From: JAVKFF01 sp040226215
GTDB taxonomy: Bacteria > Pseudomonadota > Alphaproteobacteria > DSM-16000 > Inquilinaceae
Length of the DNA stretch: 34,531 nt
Assembly: GCA_040226215.1 (NCBI GenBank)
Contig: JAVKFF010000105.1
Location: 1-34,531, forward strand
Reading direction: 5' to 3'
This document shows, in pieces, positions 1-7,413 of this stretch. Both the position numbers and the translations under genes were made by a program. The stretch's first letter is position 1. Every line of letters begins with the position of its first letter. The notes under the pieces are model-generated. The model did no database searches, had not been told where the DNA came from, and saw nothing but the letters and a program-made list of their open reading frames with translations.

Positions 1-31
1 CACATCTGGTTCGGCCTTGCCGGTCGTTTTG

Positions 32-787
32 TCATGCCATGGCTGCGGCCTGCAGAAGGTCGCGGGCTTGACCGATGACGCGGCGGTCGTAGTCCTGGGC
101 AAGATCACGCAAGGCCGCGCCGCCGTCGCCGCTGAAGGACGGTCCGTGCATCAGGGCCAGCGTCCGCGGTTCCAGCGCCGCCAGTCGCCGCAGCGTTGCG
201 CCCATTCCTGGATTGAGGCTGGCATAGCCGAACAGGTCCTCGCCCGCGATCGCGGGGCCGACCACGTCGCCAGTTGTCAGCGCCGGCCCGTTGCCGAGCT
301 GGCTGAACAGATCGCCACAAAGCAGTGTGCCAGTGGTTTCCTCGTAGAGGACGCCTGCGTCCCAGCCATGCGGCGTGTGTGGGGTGTCGATGTACCGCAC
401 GCGCCGGCCGCCGAGGTCGATCGTCTCGCCATCGGCCAGGACGCGCGGCGGCCGGTCGGCGAAATCGGTGAGCGACACGTCGACACCGGTGTGACCCTGC
501 GCCGGCGTCGCTCGCGGCGCGACGGCGAGCCATTCGTTCATCGCCCCGCACTCGTCGGCCTCGAAATGGCCGTAGGCGATCCAGCGCAGCCGGTCGGGCG
601 GGAAGAGGCGTCCGGCCGCGGCGTGGTTGAGCGCGAACATCCGGCGCAGGCCGGTATGGAACATCAGCGGCTCGTCACCCATGACGAGGAACTGGTTGAA
701 GGTGAAGCCCGCCGGTGGGGCGATATCCGGCACGTAGGTTGAAAGGCGAAAAATGCCGTCCGCGATTTCGTCGATCCTGGTCTCCAT
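32..787 (-). CDS. Metallo-beta-lactamase-fold protein of the flavodiiron/ODP type
   Basis: A 251-residue MBL-fold protein. It carries HFEAD at residues 74-78, the H-x-E-x-D form of the metal motif typical of the di-iron (flavodiiron or oxygen-binding) branch rather than HxHxDH. Further ligands are likely in DTPHTPHGWD (about 134-143), CGDLF (Asp159) and MHGPSF near residue 214. No flavodoxin domain follows, so it is a stand-alone MBL domain, possibly an oxygen or redox sensor or a hydrolase. The start at 787 is chosen over 865 because AAGGAG lies 7 nt before that ATG and homology-like sequence begins there. It is divergent from a TetR gene whose promoter region it shares, which suggests control by that regulator. 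The substrate is unknown. Confidence 0.85.
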   Translation of the reverse strand: METRIDEIADGIFRLSTYVPDIAPPAGFTFNQFLVMGDEPLMFHTGLRRMFALNHAAAGRLFPPDRLRWIAYGHFEADECGAMNEWLAVAPRATPAQGHTGVDVSLTDFADRPPRVLADGETIDLGGRRVRYIDTPHTPHGWDAGVLYEETTGTLLCGDLFSQLGNGPALTTGDVVGPAIAGEDLFGYASLNPGMGATLRRLAALEPRTLALMHGPSFSGDGGAALRDLAQDYDRRVIGQARDLLQAAAMA

Positions 788-842
788 TCCGGTCTCCTTG
801 GGCACTGCGATGCGTGCCGTCATGCGGCTTGGCTCTGCGAGC

Positions 843-891
843 TTGACGAGAGCTTTGCCAATCACCCATATTCAGGGTACAGTTCTGTGTA
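843..891 (+). promoter_or_regulatory. Promoter and candidate TetR operator in the divergent intergenic region
   Basis: TTGACG (843-848) and CATATT (867-872) are 18 bp apart and fit a sigma-70 promoter for the TetR gene. Just downstream, at the expected transcription start, is an inverted repeat TACA-N6-TGTA (878-891). This placement suits autorepression and possibly control of the divergent MBL gene. The arms are only 4 bp, so the operator is tentative. Confidence 0.4.
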
Positions 892-915
892 GCGAAAAAT
901 AAGGCCATCGTCAAT

Positions 916-1530
916 ATGACTGCACAAAGCCGTGCATCAAAAAAACCGCGCAAGCGGAACTACTCTCTTGGCCGCCGTGCCGAGCAGGTAGCCGAGACGC
1001 GTCGGCGCATCGTCGAGGCAGCCATGACGTTGCATGGAAGCGTCGGGCCGGCGCGCACGACCTTCAGCATGGTGGCGGAGCAGGCAGGCGTGCAGCGCCA
1101 CACCCTCTACGCCCATTTCCCGGACGAGGAGAACCTGCTGCTCGCCTGCTCTGCTCATCACCTGGGCATTGACCCGCCGCCGGATCCCGCGGCCTGGGCG
1201 TCCATCGCGGACGGCCACCAACGCCTGAGCTCGGGACTCGGCGCGATCTATGCCTGGTACGAGCGGAATGCAGATCTCATCGGCGGCGTGCTGCGCGACG
1301 CCGAGCACCATCCGGCAACCCGCGCGATCGTCGCAAAGCGTATCGAACCCCATGTGGTCTGTTGGCTCGCCGCGTTCGGCATCGACTCCTCGCCGCGGAC
1401 ACGGGCCGCGATGCTGCGGCTCGCGGTCAGTTTCCACACCTGGCGCGCGCTGGCGCGAGACGGCGGGATTGGCTCGGCCGCCGCCGCCGAGCTCATGGCC
1501 AGAGCCTTCGAGTCGACGGGCGAAGACTGA
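916..1530 (+). CDS. TetR/AcrR family transcriptional regulator
   Basis: A 204-residue one-domain regulator of typical TetR length. The N-terminal DNA-binding domain spans about residues 22-75: a first helix of RRRIVEAAMTLH, the helix-turn-helix FSMVAEQAGVQRHTLYAHF, then the usual FPDEENLL. The C-terminal ligand domain is not assignable to a subfamily. A basic, lysine/arginine-rich tail of about 15 residues precedes the domain. The gene is divergent from the MBL-fold gene at 32-787, the classic arrangement of a TetR repressor and its target. The effector is unknown. Confidence 0.9.
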   Translation: MTAQSRASKKPRKRNYSLGRRAEQVAETRRRIVEAAMTLHGSVGPARTTFSMVAEQAGVQRHTLYAHFPDEENLLLACSAHHLGIDPPPDPAAWASIADGHQRLSSGLGAIYAWYERNADLIGGVLRDAEHHPATRAIVAKRIEPHVVCWLAAFGIDSSPRTRAAMLRLAVSFHTWRALARDGGIGSAAAAELMARAFESTGED

Positions 1531-1573
1531 CCGAGCTGGCCGCCGTCCGGTCCGCAGCCCAGTTGAGTGGCGC

Positions 1574-1756
1574 TCAACCCACAGGTTTCCGGGTAAAGCG
1601 AGAGGACGAATAGCCGGTCGTGCCGCTGTGGAGGATGGTGCGTGCCTCGATCTCGAAGGGGTCGCCGAAGGCGGGGCAGTGGATCACCGTGCCGCTCGCC
1701 CCGCATGGTCGTGCGGGAGCCGTCGCGACACCATGAGTTACGAGAACATTTCTCAA
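1574..1756 (-). other. Short coding-like open frame, possible gene remnant
   Basis: A 60-codon open frame on the minus strand. Codons from about 1715 down to 1600 end almost uniformly in G or C, as in real genes of this window, and the peptide (for example FGDPFEIEARTILHSGTTGY) has a natural composition. The only start is a TTG without a clear ribosome site, and an in-frame stop lies directly upstream. It may be a small gene or the decayed end of a larger one. I do not recognise the family. Confidence 0.25.
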
Positions 1757-1816
1757 TCAACAACCATCATATATCGCGAAGCGATCCCGGAAAGACGACT
1801 CGACGCCGAGTGTTCT

Positions 1817-2036
1817 ATGACTATTCTCATGACGCCAGACGAGATCCTCCGCTTCGACATCGCCCTGCGCGGCACCCCGGCGCTGCCGGGCCGGCGGACG
1901 TCCGTCCTGGTCGCTGGACGAGGAAACCGCCCGCCACCGCGCCGACGAGGTGGTCGACAACCTCCAGCGCTCCGGCTGGTCCTTCACCCACCGGACCCGC
2001 GGGGCGGCGGGCGCCTCCAGCGAGGGGCAAACGTAG
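1817..2036 (+). pseudogene. Small hypothetical gene with an apparent +1 frameshift
   Basis: Reading from ATG 1817 (or ATG 1829) gives MTPDEILRFDIALRGTPALP with coding-like codon use. That frame then degenerates into Arg/Pro-rich sequence. Skipping one base near 1890-1900 moves into a second open frame, ending at TAG 2034-2036, that again reads naturally: SWSLDEETARHRADEVVDNL, then QRSGWSFTHRTRG. Together these make a soluble protein of about 65-70 residues. An AT-rich stretch at 1741-1790 could hold its promoter. This may be a true decayed gene or a one-base sequence error. The family is not recognised. Confidence 0.4.
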
Positions 2037-2166
2037 CGTTGCGGTCGCAACACTACCGCGTCGCACAACGTCGCAAGCCCGCAGAAACTCGGTGAGGATC
2101 AACAACCTGCCGCCGCGCTAAGTCATTGCCCGGCAACGATATCAGAGGCCCTCTCACGGCGGCAAT

Positions 2167-2200
2167 ACGGGTTCGACTCCGGTACGGGACGCCAATTTTT
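2167..2200 (+). other. tRNA 3'-end-like sequence, possible attachment-site remnant
   Basis: The stretch reads as a T-arm (ACGGG, loop TTCGACT, CCGGT with one mismatch), then a 7-nt acceptor-like half, GCCA at 2191-2194, then a T-run. Searching the preceding 100 nt I find no matching acceptor 5' half, D-arm or anticodon arm, so it is not a whole tRNA. Elements that integrate in tRNA genes leave such 3' copies; the neighbouring broken fragments fit a scar. No integrase is present in the window. Confidence 0.35.
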
Positions 2201-2228
2201 CCTGGGTGATTTCCGCCCGCGACCAGCG

Positions 2229-3461
2229 TCAGCCTTCCACGTCGCGGGCGACGACGGCGGTGCCGTTCTCGACGCGATCGCTGGGGTTGAGAACGACGGT
2301 CGCGCCTTCCTCCAGGCCTGAGCGGATCTCCACCATGCGGCTTGTCATGTCGCCGATCTCGACCGGCGTGAGCAGGGCCGCGCCGTCGACGACGCGGAAC
2401 ACCGACCAGCGCTCGTCCTCCCGGAAAAGGGCGCCGAGCGGCACCTGAAGCACGTCGTCGGTGGCGCGCAGGATGATGAAGGCATCGACCCGGTAGCCGT
2501 GGCCGAGGCGCGACCAGCGCACGAACGGGTCGGTCAGGTCGATGATCACGTCGACGCGCTGCTCCTCGATGCCGAGCGAGGAGACCCGGGTCTCGGCGAC
2601 GGGTTCTATGCGCCGGATCGCACCGGACAGCGCGCCCGGGCCGCCCCAGTTCTCGATCCTTACCGGCATGCCGATCTCGACCATGACCGCGTCGGCCGAG
2701 AGCAGGTCGACCACCACTTCCAGATCGCGCGGATCGCCGATGGCGGCGATTGGCGCTCCCGCCTGGACGACGCTCTCGCTCTCCTGTTCCAGGCGCAGGA
2801 TGGTGCCGTCGATGGGCGCGCGCACGGTCACGCAGCAGCCCTCGCCGAGCGAGCGGATATCGCTCTCCTGCGGCTCGATCAGCGCCGCGCGGGCGGTCTC
2901 GAGCTCGTGCAGGCGGACGTTTTCCGCGGCGTCGGCCCGGTCCAACTCGGTCTCCGCCGTCCGGAGCTCGAGCAGGGCGCGTTCGAGCTCCGAAAGGGGC
3001 ACGATGCCGCGCTCGTTGAGGCGCAGCACGCGCTCGTACTCGCTCTCCATGAAATCCACAGTGGCCTGGGCACGCCGCACCTCGGCCTGGGCCAGGGTGA
3101 GATTCGCTTCCGCAGCGCCGACGGCGGCCTGCAACTCGCTGCGGCGGCGGGCGTCGAGTATGGCAGGGTCGGTCGGCAGGATGCGGGTCAGCACGGTCTC
3201 GCCAGCGGTCACCTGGTCGCCCACCTCGCCCTCGAAGCGCAGCACGCGGCCGGCGATCGGCGTCGAGACGACATAGACCTCCCGCACCCGCGTCTGGCCG
3301 TCCTCGCGCAGCGTCACCTCGAAGGCGCCGCGGCTGGCCGTGGCGAGGTCGATCGGCACGGGCTGAGGCCACAGCGCCCAGACGAGCGCGGTGAGCATGA
3401 GGACGATCACCAGCCCCCGCAGCGACCATCGGATGATCCACCGATTCCCGTGTTGCGCCAT
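2229..3461 (-). CDS. HlyD/MacA-type periplasmic adaptor of an ABC exporter
   Basis: A 410-residue membrane-fusion (adaptor) protein. One N-terminal membrane anchor lies at about residues 14-31. A first half lipoyl motif follows near 70-95 (PIAGRVLRFEGEVGDQVTAG). A long helical hairpin rich in Ala, Glu and Arg covers about 100-200. The second lipoyl half is near 215-240 (VRAPIDGTILRLEQ), and beta-barrel and membrane-proximal domains follow. Such proteins link an inner-membrane pump to the outer membrane. It is the last gene of the operon, 7 nt after the permease gene. No outer-membrane TolC partner is present in the window. The transported substrate cannot be told from sequence. Confidence 0.88.
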   Translation of the reverse strand: MAQHGNRWIIRWSLRGLVIVLMLTALVWALWPQPVPIDLATASRGAFEVTLREDGQTRVREVYVVSTPIAGRVLRFEGEVGDQVTAGETVLTRILPTDPAILDARRRSELQAAVGAAEANLTLAQAEVRRAQATVDFMESEYERVLRLNERGIVPLSELERALLELRTAETELDRADAAENVRLHELETARAALIEPQESDIRSLGEGCCVTVRAPIDGTILRLEQESESVVQAGAPIAAIGDPRDLEVVVDLLSADAVMVEIGMPVRIENWGGPGALSGAIRRIEPVAETRVSSLGIEEQRVDVIIDLTDPFVRWSRLGHGYRVDAFIILRATDDVLQVPLGALFREDERWSVFRVVDGAALLTPVEIGDMTSRMVEIRSGLEEGATVVLNPSDRVENGTAVVARDVEG

Positions 3462-3468
3462 GTTCCCG

Positions 3469-5850
3469 CTACTCGCGTGTCTTCAGGACGCTGATCAGGT
3501 CGAGCCGTGACACCCGACGGACCACGAGCAGCGCCGCGCCGATCGAGGCGGCGATCACGATGATCGCGGCGAAGGCGAATGTCGACGGATAGACGATGAA
3601 GGGCAGGCGGAACAGGTCGGACGCGAACTCTGTCGCCATGCCCCGGGCGAGGAAGTAGCCGAGCACGCAGCCGACCGGCAGGGCGGCGGCGACCAGCAGG
3701 GCCAGTTCGCCCACCAGGATCAGCGCCACCTCGTGCCGGTGGTAGCCGAGCACCCGCATGCTGGCCAGTTCGCGGCCGCGCTCCGCCAGCGAGATGCGGG
3801 CGCTGTTGTAGACCACGCCGACCGCGATGGTCGAGGCGAAGCCGATATAGAAGAGGATGGTCGTGACCATCGAGTCGTCGATCAACGCGCGGAAGCGTTC
3901 CAGCGTCGCCGCGCGCCGATCGACTCCCAGGACTTGTGGACTCTCGGTCAGGGCCGCGTAGATCGTCTCCTGGAAACCTGGATCGATCGCCAGGTCGGCG
4001 GCGTTCGCCGAGGGTGGCTCCTGCAGCAGGCGGTTGAGCGCGTCCCGCCGCATATACGCGTTGGCGCCGACATATTCGCGGACGATCAGGGTCACCGGCG
4101 TGTCGATCACCGGCCGCCGGCCCTCGAGCACCTCGACCCTGAGGATGTCGCCGACCTCGACATCGAGCGATGTCGCAAGGCTGTTCGACAGGGTGATGCC
4201 CTGCCCGGGCAGGACGATCTCGTCGCCATCGGCATCCAGCAGGCGCGACAGGCTTGCCTGCGGATCGCGGCCGGTCAGGGCCAACCGTTCGCTGCGTGTG
4301 CCGTGGGTCAGACGGACGGGCGCGCTGCGATGGAGATCGACGGCAAGCACGCCCGCGATATGCAGCAGGTCGTTCGCAACGTCGTCACCGCGTCTTTCAA
4401 CAAAGCTGACCGAGAGATCCTGATACTGCGTGTCCTCGAAAAAGATCTCGAGCATGCGATCGATGCTGTCCAGGAAGAACAGCGAAGAGATCAGCAGGGC
4501 GACGGAGAAGGCAACACCAAGGCTGGTGAGAGCCGACCGGACGGGTGTGCGCAGCACGTGCCGGACCACCATCCGCCCCGCAGCGCCGAGGAGGCTGGAA
4601 ATGCCGGCCCGCTCGAGCAGCCCGCGACGATAGGAGGTTGGCGGCGGCGGGCGCATGGCGATGGCCGGGGCCAACACCATGGCGCGGCGGATGGATAGCG
4701 CCGCACCCAGCACCGCTGCGGTCAGGCTGGCGGCGACGGCGATGCCGGCCGTGCCGAAGTCGAGGCGGAAATGGAGGAAGGGGAAATGGAAGAAGCCAGT
4801 ATAGAGCCGGGTTACCGAGTGGCCGAGCCAGATCCCCGCCACCATGCCGATCACCACGCCGACGACACCGATCGCCAGCACGAACTTCACGTAGTGCCAG
4901 CCCACGCTCAAACCGCCATATCCGAAAGCCTTGAGCAGGCCGATCTGCTCCCGCTCGGTGTCGATCAGACGGCCGACGACCAGGTTCAGGAGGAAGGCGG
5001 CGACGGCCAGGAAAACGGGTGGCACGATGGAGGCGAGAACGGAGAGCTGGTCGAGTTCGCCCTCGATGAAGGCGTGAGAAGGCTGGTCGGTACGGGCGTA
5101 GGCGCCGGTGCCGCCAAAGGGCTCCAGCAGCGTGTCGATCTGGCGGATGATGTCATCGGGCGCGGCATCGCGGCGGATCTGGACGACGATGTCGTTCACC
5201 GCGCCCTCGAGGTTGCTCGCCGCCTCGACGACCCGCTCGTTCATCCAGAACACACCGAAACGCCGGTCGTCGGGCACGAAGGATCCAGGAGCGATGGCGT
5301 AGATGAATTCCGGCGACAGGGCTGTGCCGACCATCACGAAATGGCGCCTGGTGCCCATGAAGTTGGCTGTGATGGTATCACCCGGTTCCAGGCCGTGTGC
5401 GTCGGCGAAGGACTGCAGTACCACGACCTCGTCGGGGTATCCCTCACGCGGCTCGCGGCCGGTGCGAAGCGTGAAGTCGTTCACCCGGGGATCGCCGTCT
5501 CGCGGCAGCGAAATCACTCGCCCCCGAACCGGCTCATCCATCGCCGGCATGTCCACCAGCAGTTCCTGGACGATGCGGGCGGAGACCCGGGACACCCCCT
5601 CGATCCGGGCGATGTCGTCGACGATCCCCGCCGGCGCGCGGCGCGCGTGGGCGAAGATGTCGGCGAAGCGGTTGCGTTCGTAATAGGCCTGCCGGGTCTC
5701 GGTCAGCGAGTTGAGCGTCCCGCTGGCCATGACCATGGTGGCGATGCCGGCGGCGATGACGAGGGCGATTGCGACGATCTGGCCGCGCACATGCCACAGA
5801 TCGCGCAACAGCTTGCGATCGAGCGGCGCGAGCAGGCGGCCGGCTACCAT
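3469..5850 (-). CDS. ABC transporter permease, FtsX/MacB-like, double unit
   Basis: A 793-residue permease. A first membrane helix lies near residues 25-45 (IVAIALVIAAGIATMVMASG), followed by a periplasmic domain to about 245 and three helices between about 265 and 390 (FtsX domain). A second unit starts with a helix near 440, a second periplasmic domain, and three helices near 660-780. This duplicated FtsX layout is seen in type VII-like ABC systems that act on lipids, lipoproteins or drugs mechanically rather than by classic import. The start overlaps the ATPase stop by 7 nt, and the adaptor follows directly, so the three form one machine. Confidence 0.9.
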   Translation of the reverse strand: MVAGRLLAPLDRKLLRDLWHVRGQIVAIALVIAAGIATMVMASGTLNSLTETRQAYYERNRFADIFAHARRAPAGIVDDIARIEGVSRVSARIVQELLVDMPAMDEPVRGRVISLPRDGDPRVNDFTLRTGREPREGYPDEVVVLQSFADAHGLEPGDTITANFMGTRRHFVMVGTALSPEFIYAIAPGSFVPDDRRFGVFWMNERVVEAASNLEGAVNDIVVQIRRDAAPDDIIRQIDTLLEPFGGTGAYARTDQPSHAFIEGELDQLSVLASIVPPVFLAVAAFLLNLVVGRLIDTEREQIGLLKAFGYGGLSVGWHYVKFVLAIGVVGVVIGMVAGIWLGHSVTRLYTGFFHFPFLHFRLDFGTAGIAVAASLTAAVLGAALSIRRAMVLAPAIAMRPPPPTSYRRGLLERAGISSLLGAAGRMVVRHVLRTPVRSALTSLGVAFSVALLISSLFFLDSIDRMLEIFFEDTQYQDLSVSFVERRGDDVANDLLHIAGVLAVDLHRSAPVRLTHGTRSERLALTGRDPQASLSRLLDADGDEIVLPGQGITLSNSLATSLDVEVGDILRVEVLEGRRPVIDTPVTLIVREYVGANAYMRRDALNRLLQEPPSANAADLAIDPGFQETIYAALTESPQVLGVDRRAATLERFRALIDDSMVTTILFYIGFASTIAVGVVYNSARISLAERGRELASMRVLGYHRHEVALILVGELALLVAAALPVGCVLGYFLARGMATEFASDLFRLPFIVYPSTFAFAAIIVIAASIGAALLVVRRVSRLDLISVLKTRE

Positions 5851-6581
5851 GTAAGCTCCGCCGGCGCCTTGCGTCTGACGTTTTCCCTGACCTCGGTGGT
5901 CATGCCATCGGCAAAGGTGACGACACGGTCGGCCATGTCGGCGATGACCACGTTGTGGGTGATGATCAATGTCGTCGTGCCGAGTTCGCGATTGACCGTG
6001 TCGAGCGTCTCCAGGACGGCGATGCCGGTCTGGCTGTCGAGCGCGCCCGTTGGTTCATCGCAGAGCAGCACGCCCGGCTGTTTCGCGATGGCCCGTGCCA
6101 CGGCAACACGTTGCTGCTCTCCGCCCGAGAGCTGGGAGGGAAAGTGGTCGAGCCGGTGCCCGAGCCCGACCAGGGACAGCGCCTCCTCGGGCTGCATCGG
6201 CCGGCTGGCGATCTCCGTGACCAGCGCCACGTTCTCCCGCGCGGTCAGGCTGGGAATCAGGTTGTAGAACTGGAAGATGAAGCCGACATGCTCGCGACGG
6301 TAACGGGTCAGTGCGCCATCGTCGAGGTCGCCCAACTCCGTGTCGTGGAAGCGCACCGAGCCGGTCGTCGGCCGGTCGAGCCCGCCGAGGATGTTGAGCA
6401 TCGTCGACTTGCCGCTGCCGGACGGACCGAGGATGACGATCAACTCGCCTTCGGGCAGGACGAGGTCGATCCCCCGCAGGGCGTGTACCTCCGTCTCGCC
6501 CACCTGATAGGTTTTCGTCAGCGACCCGATCCGGAATGCCGTCTCGACGGTCGCCTCGCGTGCGGGCTCGGGTGCCGGCAT
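5844..6581 (-). CDS. ABC transporter ATP-binding protein, LolD/MacB-ATPase-like
   Basis: A 245-residue nucleotide-binding subunit with all motifs intact: Walker A GPSGSGKST (52-60), Q-loop Gln104, signature LSGGEQQ (151-157), Walker B VLLCDEP with Glu176, and H-loop His209. The sequence is of the LolD/MacB/FtsE group that pairs with FtsX-type permeases, in agreement with the gene just downstream. It is first in the minus-strand operon (ATPase, permease, adaptor). The ribosome site before the ATG is weak. The first 12 or so residues (Pro/Ala/Glu-rich) precede the conserved fold, so the true start could lie slightly inside. Confidence 0.93.
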   Translation of the reverse strand: MPAPEPAREATVETAFRIGSLTKTYQVGETEVHALRGIDLVLPEGELIVILGPSGSGKSTMLNILGGLDRPTTGSVRFHDTELGDLDDGALTRYRREHVGFIFQFYNLIPSLTARENVALVTEIASRPMQPEEALSLVGLGHRLDHFPSQLSGGEQQRVAVARAIAKQPGVLLCDEPTGALDSQTGIAVLETLDTVNRELGTTTLIITHNVVIADMADRVVTFADGMTTEVRENVRRKAPAELTW

Positions 6582-6624
6582 GGCGATCGGCCCGCTAGGT
6601 GTACAAGCCCTGGATCATTGACCG

Positions 6625-6658
6625 AGATTAGGTCATTCCTGGTGCGGACGCCTTAATC
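6625..6658. promoter_or_regulatory. Imperfect inverted repeat in the divergent promoter region
   Basis: GATTAGG and CCTTAATC form an inverted repeat with one inserted base, spaced about 19 nt, between the ABC operon and the phosphoribosyltransferase gene. It may be an operator. I could not assign convincing -35/-10 pairs on either strand in 6582-6719. Confidence 0.2.
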
Positions 6659-6719
6659 TATCTCAATCGCGGCTCCGCCTTGTCCGGGCCGCGCCGCCAG
6701 GCAGCGGGGAGGAGAACGG

Positions 6720-7403
6720 GTGCGGTTCGAAGACCGCCGTAGAGCCGGAGAGCGGCTTGCAGCGAAGCTTCGGGATCAAGCAGGAGAGACGCCACTGGTC
6801 CTGGCGTTGCCGCGTGGCGGCGTGCCGGTCGCAGTCCCGATCGCGGAGGCCCTTGGTGCCTCCCTCGACCTGCTGCTCGTGCGCAAGATCGGGGTGCCGG
6901 GGCACCCGGAATACGCCGCCGGCGCGGTTGCCGATGGCGCCGCACCGCAGATCGTGCGCAACGAGGAGGTGATCGCCGCTGTCGGACTGGGGGATGCGAC
7001 CTTCGCACGCCTTGCCGGAGAACAGCTGCGGGAAATCGAGAGCCGGCGCCGCCGCTATCTTGGCGACCGCGCATCACAGCCCGTCCAGGGCCGCACGGTG
7101 ATCGTGGTCGACGATGGCATCGCCACCGGTGCTACCATGCAGGCCGGGCTGCGGGCGCTTCGTAGTGCCGGCGCCAGGCGGGTGGTCGTTGCGACGCCGG
7201 TGGCGCCGGCCGATGCGGTGTCAAGGCTGAAATCACTGGCTGACGCGGTGGTGGTTCTCGACATGCCTGAGCCTTTCCACTCCGTCGGCGAACATTATGT
7301 CGACTTTCGCCAGGTCGCGGACGACGAGGTCGTGGCGCTTCTCGGTGGAACGGCTTCCCGGCATCGGCATACCCGATCGGGCCCGAACGCCGGTCAGGGC
7401 TGA
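6720..7403 (+). CDS. Phosphoribosyltransferase-family protein
   Basis: A 227-residue type I PRTase-fold protein. The PRPP-binding loop VIVVDDGIATGATM is at residues 127-140, and the N-terminal LALPRGGVPVAVPIAEAL segment is typical of the stand-alone PRTase-like proteins of many proteobacteria. The start is GTG at 6720, preceded by GGGGAGGAG about 5 nt upstream. Substrate is unassigned; these proteins are often annotated only as phosphoribosyltransferase. It is convergent with the glucan protein gene; the stops are about 10 nt apart. Confidence 0.85.
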   Translation: MRFEDRRRAGERLAAKLRDQAGETPLVLALPRGGVPVAVPIAEALGASLDLLLVRKIGVPGHPEYAAGAVADGAAPQIVRNEEVIAAVGLGDATFARLAGEQLREIESRRRRYLGDRASQPVQGRTVIVVDDGIATGATMQAGLRALRSAGARRVVVATPVAPADAVSRLKSLADAVVVLDMPEPFHSVGEHYVDFRQVADDEVVALLGGTASRHRHTRSGPNAGQG

Positions 7404-7413
7404 CCGACTCGGT

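Noticed and set aside
2167..2228. Permuted two-piece tmRNA or intact tRNA gene
   Set aside because: No acceptor 5' half, anticodon arm or tag-coding part is found on either side; only the 3'-like end is present.
4771..6267. A 498-codon open frame opposite the ABC permease and ATPase genes
   Set aside because: The minus-strand genes carry clear ABC motifs; the plus frame shows none.
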